DNA of 10,984 bases, from NCBI GenBank assembly GCA_028817775.1, contig JAPPOW010000179.1, forward strand, positions 1 to 10,984, given 5' to 3'. The notes under the pieces are model-generated. The model did no database searches, was not told the origin of the DNA, and saw nothing but the letters and a program-made list of their open reading frames with translations. Below are positions 1 to 6,218 of the stretch, one piece after another. The number at the start of each line of letters is the position of its first letter. Within the stretch, counting starts at the first letter, position 1. The stretch comes from Candidatus Melainabacteria bacterium. Lineage in GTDB: Bacteria; Cyanobacteriota; Vampirovibrionia; LMEP-6097. A program made the translations under genes and the position numbers.

Positions 1-11
1 ATTTAAGTAAA

Positions 12-44
12 AGAAAAGTTGTAAGAAATTTCGTCAACTTTTCT
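12..44. repeat. Inverted repeat upstream of the DUF3326 gene
   Basis: AGAAAAGTTG (12-21) and CAACTTTTCT (35-44) are perfect 10-base inverted repeats separated by 13 bases. The spacer itself contains the 8-base palindrome GAAATTTC (25-32). The right arm overlaps the possible -35 region of the gene starting at 80, so an operator is one reading. A weak terminator of a gene left of the window is another, but no clear T-run follows the right arm. Confidence 0.5.
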
Positions 45-62
45 CATCAATCAATTTTATAT
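34..62 (+). promoter_or_regulatory. Possible promoter of the DUF3326 gene
   Basis: TTATAT at 57-62 resembles a -10 box. Seventeen bases upstream TCAACT (34-39) is a poor -35 match. The -10 box ends 17 bases before the ATG at 80, so the mRNA leader would be only about 10 bases, and no Shine-Dalgarno sequence is present. The call rests mainly on the -10 box. Confidence 0.3.
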
Positions 63-79
63 CAGTTACAATTGCCCTT

Positions 80-1150
80 ATGCCAAGTTACAGAAATATC
101 AACTGTATGATAGTACCAACTGGTATCGGCGCTAAGATTGGCGGCTACGCTGCTGACGCTAATCCAGCTTGTAAGTTATTAGCCAAAGCTTCTGATTTAT
201 TAATCACTCACCCCAATGTAGTCAATGGTGCTCTGCTGACAGATATTCCTGAGAATGTGGTCGTAGTTGAAGGTTACTTATTAGATAGATTCTTTGCCAA
301 TCAAATTGCTTTGAGACTTGGAGTCAAGCACAAGATTGGCGTGGTTGTAGACGGCGCTGCTAGCGAGCAAGAGCGGCAACTAACCCAAACCTGCATTGAT
401 GCTGCTCGCACTGTCTATGGCATTGATATAATGCCGGAGATTTTTTACACTGAGCAAGCAATTGAGGCTAATGATCTTAAGCATATTAAGAACCCAGATA
501 CTTTATTAGAAGCTTGTGCTCGTGCCCGCGAGGCTGGAGCAACAGCCCTAGCTTTACTAGCCGTGCTTGATGAGGACCCGCAATCTCAAGCTGCTCAAGA
601 TTACGCGCAAGGAGAAGGTCATGATCCAATCGGTTCAATTGAAGCTAAGATCTCGCATTTGGTTTCTCAAATATTTTTATTGCCTTCAGCCCACGCACCA
701 ATAGTACGCTCAAGTGAAGCAAACCCTGAGAAAGTTGATCCTAAAGTGGCTGCTGAATATTTGAGTGAGAGTTTTCTTGCTTCGGTATTTAAGTGCTTGC
801 AAGCAAGCCCGCAAATTATTCCGCTTGAATCAAATTATAAGGTCCTTACTAGCGGCTATACCAACCCTGCTGAGCTAGGACTGAAACGTAAGCCTGAAGA
901 CATTATTATTCATGATCTAGCTAACCTCGTTGTACCTTATGATTGCTGCAATGGAGTGCCAATGATTGAAGCCTGGAAGCAAGAGATCCAGCTACTCTGC
1001 GTCCGCAACAATACAACTGATCTTGATGATAGCCCTGAGCTATTTGGCATACCGCATAAACTTATGAATAGCTATCTAGAGGCTGCTGGTTATCTGCTAG
1101 CTAACACTAAGGATAATCAATTTATCGATCCAGAGCCAATTTTGGCTTAA
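80..1150 (+). CDS. DUF3326 domain-containing protein
   Basis: This 356-residue protein belongs to the DUF3326 family, known mainly from cyanobacteria; its biochemical role is not established. Family hallmarks visible here are PTGIGAKIGGYAADA near residues 13-27, LITHPNVVNGA at 41-51, a VEGYLLD segment at 63-69, an SAHAP segment near 202, and a C-terminal NSYLEAAGYLLA. Length is close to that of cyanobacterial members and the homology spans the whole protein, so it appears intact. No signal peptide or membrane segment is evident, so it is probably cytosolic. The start at 80 has no Shine-Dalgarno sequence; an in-frame ATG at 107 (Met10), just before the conserved IVPTGIG, is an equally possible start. 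It lies 42 bases ahead of dapA, which has its own candidate promoter. Confidence 0.88.
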   Translation: MPSYRNINCMIVPTGIGAKIGGYAADANPACKLLAKASDLLITHPNVVNGALLTDIPENVVVVEGYLLDRFFANQIALRLGVKHKIGVVVDGAASEQERQLTQTCIDAARTVYGIDIMPEIFYTEQAIEANDLKHIKNPDTLLEACARAREAGATALALLAVLDEDPQSQAAQDYAQGEGHDPIGSIEAKISHLVSQIFLLPSAHAPIVRSSEANPEKVDPKVAAEYLSESFLASVFKCLQASPQIIPLESNYKVLTSGYTNPAELGLKRKPEDIIIHDLANLVVPYDCCNGVPMIEAWKQEIQLLCVRNNTTDLDDSPELFGIPHKLMNSYLEAAGYLLANTKDNQFIDPEPILA

Positions 1151-1153
1151 AAC

Positions 1154-1183
1154 TTGCATGATTTGGTGTTTTTGAGGCATAAT
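1154..1183 (+). promoter_or_regulatory. Candidate promoter of dapA, leaderless type
   Basis: TTGCAT (1154-1159), an 18-base spacer and CATAAT (1178-1183, five of six consensus bases) lie between the DUF3326 gene and dapA. The -10 box ends only 9 bases before the ATG at 1193, so transcription would begin at or within a few bases of the start codon. No Shine-Dalgarno sequence precedes the ATG, which fits a leaderless message. Confidence 0.45.
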
Positions 1184-1192
1184 TGACTTGAC

Positions 1193-2101
1193 ATGACTGA
1201 TTTAGGACAAATCATCACTGCAATGGTGACACCATTTGAAGCTGGTAACAAAAGCCAGATAGATTATGACGCTACTGGCAAATTAATAGAGCACCTGGTT
1301 AATAATGGTTCTAGCGCCATTATCATCTCTGGTACCACTGGTGAAAGTCCAACTCTCTCTCATGATGAAGAAATTGAATTACTGAAGTTTGCTAAAAATA
1401 AATTAGCCGAGCTGAACGCGAGCACCAAATTAGTTTTTGGAGCAGGTTCCAACTCTACTCAAACTTCAATTACCATGAGCAAGCGAGCTGAAGAAGTCGG
1501 AGTTGATGCACTACTAATCGTCACCCCTTATTACAACAAACCAAATCAAGCTGGTTTGCGCGCGCACTATTCACTTATTGCTCAAGCGACAGACTTACCA
1601 ATCATTCTTTACAATGTGCCATCGCGTACTAATATTTCACTGACGGCAGACACAATTATAGAGCTCTATAGAGACTACCCGCAGATCTGCATGCTCAAAG
1701 AAGCAAGCTCCAATATCGATATCATCTCTCAAATTAGAGGCCAGCTCTCAGCTGCCGAATTTGCAATTTATTCAGGTGATGATAGCTTGACTTTGCCAAT
1801 GATGGCAGTAGGCGCGCAGGGCGTTATCTCAGTAGCTTCACACTTAGTGGGTAATGAGATGCAAGAGATGCTTAATGCCTTCAAGCAAGGTGAGCTAAGC
1901 AAAGCACAGCAAATTCAATACAAACTGATGCCATTATTTGATAATTTATTTGTGGAACCTAACCCTACTTGTGTCAAAGCGGCACTTGCTATCACTGGTT
2001 TGTGTTCAGCAGAATTGCGTGAGCCGCTAGTGCCACTTTCAGCGAAGCAAGAAGCGAAGCTAAAACAAGTTATCCAAAAATTAGAACTTCAAACTCAATG
2101 A
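1193..2101 (+). CDS. dapA: 4-hydroxy-tetrahydrodipicolinate synthase
   Basis: The enzyme condenses pyruvate with aspartate semialdehyde, the first committed step to diaminopimelate and lysine, in the cytosol. The 302-residue protein is a full TIM-barrel member of the DapA/NAL family. Visible active-site features are GTTGES (47-52) with Thr48-Thr49, TPYYNKP (111-117) with the tyrosine that reaches across the dimer, Tyr140 and Arg145 in YNVPSRT, and Schiff-base Lys169 in LKEAS. GDDSLTLPMMAVGAQGVIS follows, as in authentic DapA. The length is slightly above the 292 residues of the E. coli enzyme. The gene ends inside the first codons of rnj (ATGA overlap), indicating one transcript and translational coupling. 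Sialate lyase and other family members are less likely given the biosynthetic motifs and context. Confidence 0.95.
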   Translation: MTDLGQIITAMVTPFEAGNKSQIDYDATGKLIEHLVNNGSSAIIISGTTGESPTLSHDEEIELLKFAKNKLAELNASTKLVFGAGSNSTQTSITMSKRAEEVGVDALLIVTPYYNKPNQAGLRAHYSLIAQATDLPIILYNVPSRTNISLTADTIIELYRDYPQICMLKEASSNIDIISQIRGQLSAAEFAIYSGDDSLTLPMMAVGAQGVISVASHLVGNEMQEMLNAFKQGELSKAQQIQYKLMPLFDNLFVEPNPTCVKAALAITGLCSAELREPLVPLSAKQEAKLKQVIQKLELQTQ

Positions 2102-3900
2102 GCAAAAACAAAACAGTAAAGCCTGACCCTAATCAGAAGGTCAAAATCATCTCCCTCGGTGGTTTATACGAGATCGGCAAGAATACCTGGGTCTATGAAT
2201 GCGGTAATGATATCGTGCTAGTCGATGCTGGCTTAGCCTTCCCGACTACTGACATGATTGGTGTTGATATTGTTTTGCCGAAGCTCAATTACATTATCGA
2301 GAACAAGGATAGAATTCGTGCGCTGATAATCACTCATGGTCACGAGGACCATATTGGTGGGGTGGTGCCACTTTTGCGTGAAGTTAATGTACCAATCATT
2401 TATAGTCCACCACTAGCACTTGGCTTACTTAAGTCAAAATTTGCTGATGGTGATATTCAGGACCAAGCAACAATCCAAATCACTGATAGAGAAGTGGTTG
2501 AAGTTGGTGAACACTTCAGATTTCAATATATTCGTAACAACCACAGTATCGCTGATAGCTTCTCACTCATTATTGACACTCCTGCTGGACGCGTAGTTCA
2601 CTCTGGTGATTTCAAGTTTGATCACAGCCCAATTGACGGCAAGTTCTTTGATATCGCACCACTAGCCAAAGCCGGTGAGGATGGGGTTGCACTACTGATT
2701 AGTGATAGTACTAATGCCGAGAAAGCGAGCTATACTCCATCAGAGAAAGCGGTAATTCCAAAACTTAAGGACATCATTGTCAACTCTAAGCGCCGCTGCT
2801 ACATTACTACTTTTGCTTCACAGGTGCACCGCGTAAAGTTGATAGTCGAGCTAGTGATTGCCTCCGGCAAGAAACTGGCGCTCTTTGGTAGATCAATGAT
2901 TAACCTTGCAGCAATCTCTAAAGATCTAGGATATATAAATTTCCCAGAAGATTTTGTAGTACGCCAAGAAGATGTTGGCAAAGTGCCTCCTGGTGAATTA
3001 GTAATCCTAAGTACTGGTTCTCAAGGTGAGCAGTTCGCAGCACTCTCTCGTATTGCTCGCAAAGAACACAAGTATCTTAAAGTAGAACCCGGAGATACAG
3101 TGGTAATGAGCTCTTCGCCGATTCCTGGTAACGAGAAGTCAGTAAATAATTTGATTAATTTATTGTCTGCAAGTGGTGGAGAAGTGATTTATGGCGCAGG
3201 TCAATCAGTGCATGTCTCTGGTCATGCTAGCCGTGAAGAGCAAAAACTACTACTTTCCTTGGCACAACCAGAATTCTTTATGCCTTGTCACGGTGAGTAC
3301 CGCATGCTTGTTAAGCACGGTGAAACCGGGGTTGATTGTGGAGTTGATCCTGAGAAAATTTTACTAATGGACAACGGTGATGTACTTGAACTGCAAGATG
3401 GCAAGTGCAAAGTGATAGACAAAGTGGAAGCCGGTATCATTATGGTTGATAATGCCAATGTTGGTGAACTTGACACTAGCATTATGCTTGAACGCCGTCT
3501 AGTTGCCTCAGAGGGCATGCTGACCATAGTCATGATTCTCAATGCCTACGGTGAAATTATGGGTGAAACTAAAATCTACTCACGAGGTATTGTTCTTGCA
3601 GCCAAAGAAAAAGCTTTGCTCGACACTATTGAAGCCAATGGTGGCAAACTGAATATCAAAGAAGCTTTTCATCACAAGATAGTTGAAATTGCCACAGAAG
3701 CAGTGGACAAGAGCCCGCACAATCCGCATGGCTCAGCTGAGAAAAAGATGACCGAGAAGTTGGATCTAGCTAAATTAGAAATGGACGTTAAATCTGAGAT
3801 CCATAGATTTGTCGATGACAAGATGCACCGTCACCCCTTACTAGAAGTGATAGTCATGGAATATACCGGCAAACCAGCAGCTTCAGTACTGGGAGCTTAA
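2098..3900 (+). CDS. rnj: Ribonuclease J
   Basis: RNase J is a zinc metallo-beta-lactamase/beta-CASP nuclease that cuts RNA internally and degrades it 5' to 3' in mRNA turnover and rRNA maturation. The 600-residue protein has the metal motif HGHEDH (His80, His82, Asp84, His85), further ligands His149 (NNHSIADS) and Asp171 (HSGDFKFD), a beta-CASP region from about 205 to 380 containing STGSQGE (306-311) and VHVSGHAS (371-378), and PCHGEYR (396-402) with His398. A C-terminal dimerisation domain follows to residue 600. Length is within the range of bacterial RNase J. The start codon overlaps the dapA stop as ATGA, with no separate promoter seen, so it is probably coupled to dapA. The dapA-rnj order also occurs in cyanobacteria. 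It appears intact. Confidence 0.95.
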   Translation: MSKNKTVKPDPNQKVKIISLGGLYEIGKNTWVYECGNDIVLVDAGLAFPTTDMIGVDIVLPKLNYIIENKDRIRALIITHGHEDHIGGVVPLLREVNVPIIYSPPLALGLLKSKFADGDIQDQATIQITDREVVEVGEHFRFQYIRNNHSIADSFSLIIDTPAGRVVHSGDFKFDHSPIDGKFFDIAPLAKAGEDGVALLISDSTNAEKASYTPSEKAVIPKLKDIIVNSKRRCYITTFASQVHRVKLIVELVIASGKKLALFGRSMINLAAISKDLGYINFPEDFVVRQEDVGKVPPGELVILSTGSQGEQFAALSRIARKEHKYLKVEPGDTVVMSSSPIPGNEKSVNNLINLLSASGGEVIYGAGQSVHVSGHASREEQKLLLSLAQPEFFMPCHGEYRMLVKHGETGVDCGVDPEKILLMDNGDVLELQDGKCKVIDKVEAGIIMVDNANVGELDTSIMLERRLVASEGMLTIVMILNAYGEIMGETKIYSRGIVLAAKEKALLDTIEANGGKLNIKEAFHHKIVEIATEAVDKSPHNPHGSAEKKMTEKLDLAKLEMDVKSEIHRFVDDKMHRHPLLEVIVMEYTGKPAASVLGA

Positions 3901-3950
3901 TGATTCAATCCTAAAGCAAGGCTTCCACACAACATCAACCAAGCTTATTT

Positions 3951-3959
3951 TGATATAAT
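3951..3959 (+). promoter_or_regulatory. Extended -10 promoter of the csrA fusion gene
   Basis: TGATATAAT fits the extended -10 form TGnTATAAT with a perfect hexamer at 3954-3959. No good -35 hexamer is seen, which extended -10 promoters tolerate. The expected transcription start is near 3966, ten bases before the ATG at 3976. If CsrA translation instead starts at 4198, the leader would be about 230 bases. Confidence 0.6.
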
Positions 3960-3975
3960 GATCTTAATTTAAATT

Positions 3976-4554
3976 ATGATAGTCCCGCTAATCCCAGCCT
4001 TAGTTTCAAACATAGATCTGCCAAGTCAAGCAGCAGATGCAAGCAGGCAATACCACGAAATAGAACTGGAGTTAGCTAAGCCAGAGCCTTTGCCCGGCAA
4101 GACGTTAAGAGCTGGCATTGGTCTATCTGGACGCAACGCTGCAGAGCTCCTTGCAAGAAAATCAGCCTCAAGTCTCAATGGGCACGAGATGGGAGCAATG
4201 CTCGTTCTCAGTCGTAAGCTGCATCAAAAGATTGTAATAGATGATCGTATTGAGATTACAGTTAACCGGATTCGGGGTAATAATGTAAAGCTCTACGTCT
4301 ATGCTCCAGATGAAAGAATTGGCAGAGGCGAGTATAGTGGTCAAGCTAACCCTCAAGCGGAGCCAGCTGGTTTTGGGAGAGGCGGTCTGGTTCTGACCAG
4401 AAAACCAGGACAAACAATCCTAATTGGTGACAATATCTCAATCAAGGTACTTAATGTCAAAGGCGACAACGTTCGTCTTGGGATTGATGCTCCTCCCGAG
4501 ATTCCTGTTCATAGAAGTGAAATCCAGGAGCGGATTGAAAGAGAGAGAGGCTAA
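3976..4554 (+). CDS. csrA: Tandem-domain CsrA-like translational regulator
   Basis: CsrA is an RNA-binding protein that recognises GGA motifs near ribosome binding sites and controls carbon metabolism and motility; it is normally about 60 residues and acts as a homodimer. Here 192 residues contain two CsrA units. Unit 1 (about 75-120) keeps the first-strand residues Leu78 and Arg80 (L4 and R6 of E. coli CsrA), but the VHREEI-type segment is lost: Gly118 sits where Arg44 should be. Unit 2 (about 137-192) is canonical, with LVLTRK at 138-143 and VHRSEIQERI with Arg180 matching Arg44. Residues 1-74 match nothing I know. ATG 3976 has no Shine-Dalgarno sequence but lies just after an extended -10; ATG 4198 (Met75), where unit 1 begins, is an alternative start, with GGGAG only two bases upstream. 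The fba gene follows 95 bases downstream. Confidence 0.88.
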   Translation: MIVPLIPALVSNIDLPSQAADASRQYHEIELELAKPEPLPGKTLRAGIGLSGRNAAELLARKSASSLNGHEMGAMLVLSRKLHQKIVIDDRIEITVNRIRGNNVKLYVYAPDERIGRGEYSGQANPQAEPAGFGRGGLVLTRKPGQTILIGDNISIKVLNVKGDNVRLGIDAPPEIPVHRSEIQERIERERG

Positions 4555-4571
4555 ACAAAGCTTCACAAATG

Positions 4572-4601
4572 CTAACAAAAAATTAAAAGCCCTCCTATGC
4601 T
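4572..4601 (+). promoter_or_regulatory. Candidate fba promoter
   Basis: CTAACA (4572-4577), an 18-base spacer and TATGCT (4596-4601) give a plausible promoter with transcription starting near 4608. The same TATGCT hexamer serves as the probable -10 of the ROK kinase gene at 6201. TGCTAGA occurs twice, at 4598-4604 and 4608-4614, exactly ten bases apart, which could be a one-helical-turn regulator site or chance. Confidence 0.4.
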
Positions 4602-4622
4602 AGACTGTGCTAGAGACAAGCA

Positions 4623-4640
4623 GGGGACTTTTTAAGGAGA
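4623..4640 (+). promoter_or_regulatory. fba leader: Shine-Dalgarno and possible CsrA site
   Basis: AAGGAGA at 4634-4640 is a strong Shine-Dalgarno sequence nine bases before the ATG at 4650 and fixes that start. It contains an AAGGA element (the ANGGA core bound by CsrA, GGA at 4636-4638). A second GGA lies at 4625-4627 within GGGGAC, 11 bases upstream. Two closely spaced GGA motifs with one in the ribosome binding site is the usual arrangement of CsrA-repressed messages. The ribosome site is well supported; CsrA binding is inference. Confidence 0.6.
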
Positions 4641-4649
4641 ATATCTATT

Positions 4650-5693
4650 ATGCCAATAGCAAGTTATGAACAGTATTGTGAGATGTTAGATAGAGCGAAG
4701 AAAGAAAAGTTCGCCTATCCAGCAATCAACATCACCTCAGTTACAACCATTAATGCTGCCCTCAAGGGTTTTGCAGATGCCAAGTCTGACGGTATCATTC
4801 AAGTTTCGACTGGTGGCGGGCAATTTGCGTCCGGACTTTCACAGAAAGATATGGTGCTTGGTGCAATTGTTCTTGCCGATGCTTGCCGCACTTTAGCTGA
4901 GAACTACGACGTGCTTATCGCACTTCATACTGATCATTGTCACCCTAATAAGGTAGATGGTTTCCTTAGACCGCTTATTGAAGAAACTGCTAAGCGCCGC
5001 GCCGAAGGCAGACCAAACTTATTCAACTCACATATGTTTGATGGTTCTGAACTTTCTACTACTGAGAATATGAAACAATCTAAAGAACTACTTGAGCTTT
5101 GTGCTCCAAACGAAATCATTCTTGAAGTTGAGACTGGTGTAGTTGGTGGTGAAGAAGATGGTCACGATACTTCTGGTGTCGCTAAGGACAAGCTTTACAC
5201 TACTCCAGAAGATATGCTTGAAGTTTACGAAACCCTCAATCCGGTTGGTGGACGCTATATGCTAGCTGCTACTTTTGGTAATGTGCATGGTGTTTACAAA
5301 CCAGGTAATGTTAAACTTACTCCTACTATTCTAAGAGATGGTCAGAAAGCGATCACTGACAAATATGGTGCAGATGCTGCACTTGATCTTGTCTTCCATG
5401 GTGGTTCAGGTTCTGAGCTTAGTGATATTCACGAGACTCTTGACTATGGAGTTGTGAAGATGAATGTCGACACTGACACTCAATATGCATTCACTAGACC
5501 AATAGTTGATCATATGATGACTAACTACGAAGGCGTGCTCAAGATTGAAGGCGAAGTCGGTAACAAAAAAGTTTACGACCCACGTTCTTACATGAAGAAA
5601 GCCGAAGAGAACATGGCAGCAAGAATCGAACGCTCTTGCGCAGATCTCAAATCAACTGGAACGTCGATCCTCTCTGGCGCCGTCGCAGCCTAA
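4650..5693 (+). CDS. fba: Class II fructose-bisphosphate aldolase
   Basis: The enzyme is a zinc-dependent aldolase that interconverts fructose 1,6-bisphosphate with glyceraldehyde 3-phosphate and dihydroxyacetone phosphate in glycolysis and gluconeogenesis. The 347-residue protein resembles the class IIA (E. coli FbaA-like) branch. HTDH (93-96) supplies catalytic Asp95 and zinc ligand His96. GGEEDG (166-171), NVHGVYKPGN (211-220, zinc ligand His213), FHGGSGS (249-255, zinc ligand His250) and NVDTDTQ (272-278, phosphate binding) follow in the expected order. VYDPRSYMKKAEENM near the C terminus is also typical. A strong Shine-Dalgarno sequence supports the start. It lies directly downstream of the csrA fusion, whose product could regulate it. 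A short 5-base hairpin (5712-5724) between this gene and the convergent one has no T-run, so it is not called a terminator. Confidence 0.96.
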   Translation: MPIASYEQYCEMLDRAKKEKFAYPAINITSVTTINAALKGFADAKSDGIIQVSTGGGQFASGLSQKDMVLGAIVLADACRTLAENYDVLIALHTDHCHPNKVDGFLRPLIEETAKRRAEGRPNLFNSHMFDGSELSTTENMKQSKELLELCAPNEIILEVETGVVGGEEDGHDTSGVAKDKLYTTPEDMLEVYETLNPVGGRYMLAATFGNVHGVYKPGNVKLTPTILRDGQKAITDKYGADAALDLVFHGGSGSELSDIHETLDYGVVKMNVDTDTQYAFTRPIVDHMMTNYEGVLKIEGEVGNKKVYDPRSYMKKAEENMAARIERSCADLKSTGTSILSGAVAA

Positions 5694-5721
5694 AACCTGT
5701 CTGGAAAACTCAATAACTTCG

Positions 5722-6066
5722 TTATGCTTGTAAGCCAAAACCCAACTGCTCATCAGGGCTAGTTGAGGTATCTGGATGCTTGAAGTTGTCTATCAGGTCT
5801 TCAAAACAATTGAGCAAATTAACTTCTTTGTTAGTATTCAATCTGTTACCTTGCATCAGCACGTCAAAAAATGACTTGACTATTAGCTTATTGACCGTAC
5901 CTCTCAGATACGAAAGTGTTAATGAGAAGATGGTTCTAATATTATCTGTATCGTAACCCATGTCGAAATAGAAGTTTCTCAGTGATTCTACTTGTTTGAC
6001 TATTTCGTCTTGGGGCAGTCCCCTGTTGTAGCTACCAGATGGCTCAAGTGTGAATTTTTGTTGCAT
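5722..6066 (-). CDS. Hypothetical protein, 114 residues
   Basis: I do not recognise this protein. It is a soluble-looking chain with a mixed charged and hydrophobic composition; residues about 19-90 appear helical, and the only weakly hydrophobic stretch (about 45-70) is too polar for a membrane segment. The C terminus (about 95-114) is Asp, Ser and Gly rich and probably flexible. No signal peptide is seen. Coding status is well supported: a near-perfect Shine-Dalgarno sequence (ACCTCCTT on the plus strand, 6072-6079) sits five bases before the ATG at 6064-6066, and a good promoter lies upstream. It converges on fba with a 28-base gap and is divergent from the ROK kinase gene. Confidence 0.8.
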   Translation of the reverse strand: MQQKFTLEPSGSYNRGLPQDEIVKQVESLRNFYFDMGYDTDNIRTIFSLTLSYLRGTVNKLIVKSFFDVLMQGNRLNTNKEVNLLNCFEDLIDNFKHPDTSTSPDEQLGFGLQA

Positions 6067-6091
6067 TGTTAACCTCCTTGTTAATTTTCAC

Positions 6092-6106
6092 CTTTGCCCA
6101 GCAAAG
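6092..6106 (-). other. Leader hairpin of the 114-residue gene
   Basis: CTTTGC and GCAAAG form a perfect 6-base stem with a 3-base loop (CCA on the plus strand). On the minus-strand transcript it lies between the predicted start near 6120 and the Shine-Dalgarno sequence at 6079-6072, so it could protect the 5' end or modulate translation. No T-run follows, so it is not a terminator. Confidence 0.5.
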
Positions 6107-6126
6107 CTAAAAGAATCCTTAATAAA

Positions 6127-6155
6127 AGTATCACACGATCCCGAGGGACTGTCCA
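6127..6155 (-). promoter_or_regulatory. Promoter of the 114-residue gene
   Basis: Read on the minus strand, TGGACA (6155-6150, five of six -35 bases), a 17-base spacer and GATACT (6132-6127) preceded by TGT form a good promoter with an extended -10. Transcription would begin near 6120, giving a leader of about 54 bases. The spacer contains the palindrome TCCCGAGGGA (6139-6148), a possible operator placed between the two promoter elements. Confidence 0.6.
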
Positions 6156-6200
6156 TAAAAATCAGATTAATTTTACTTAAGCTTGGGAACCTTTGTTGTT

Positions 6201-6206
6201 TATGCT
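6201..6206 (+). promoter_or_regulatory. Probable -10 box of the ROK kinase gene
   Basis: TATGCT ends 12 bases before the ATG at 6219 and is identical to the candidate -10 of fba. A clear -35 is not visible (TTAAGC at 6177-6182 with an 18-base spacer is weak). With no Shine-Dalgarno sequence before 6219, the message is likely leaderless or has only a few leader bases. Confidence 0.4.
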
Positions 6207-6218
6207 ACATTGATTGCC

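Noticed and set aside
2799..3542. Minus-strand open frames inside rnj
   Set aside because: They are antisense to strongly conserved RNase J coding sequence and encode low-complexity Ser/Thr-rich peptides typical of shadow frames.
4585..4633. Imperfect hairpin AAAAGCCCTC / GGGGACTTTT followed by T residues, as a csrA terminator
   Set aside because: The stem is interrupted, the loop is about 27 bases, and it overlaps the likely fba promoter and leader; too weak to call.
6183..6218. Upstream TTG start for the ROK kinase adding 12 residues
   Set aside because: The extension overlaps the probable -10 box TATGCT, has no ribosome site, and the family normally begins just before the phosphate loop, as the ATG at 6219 does.
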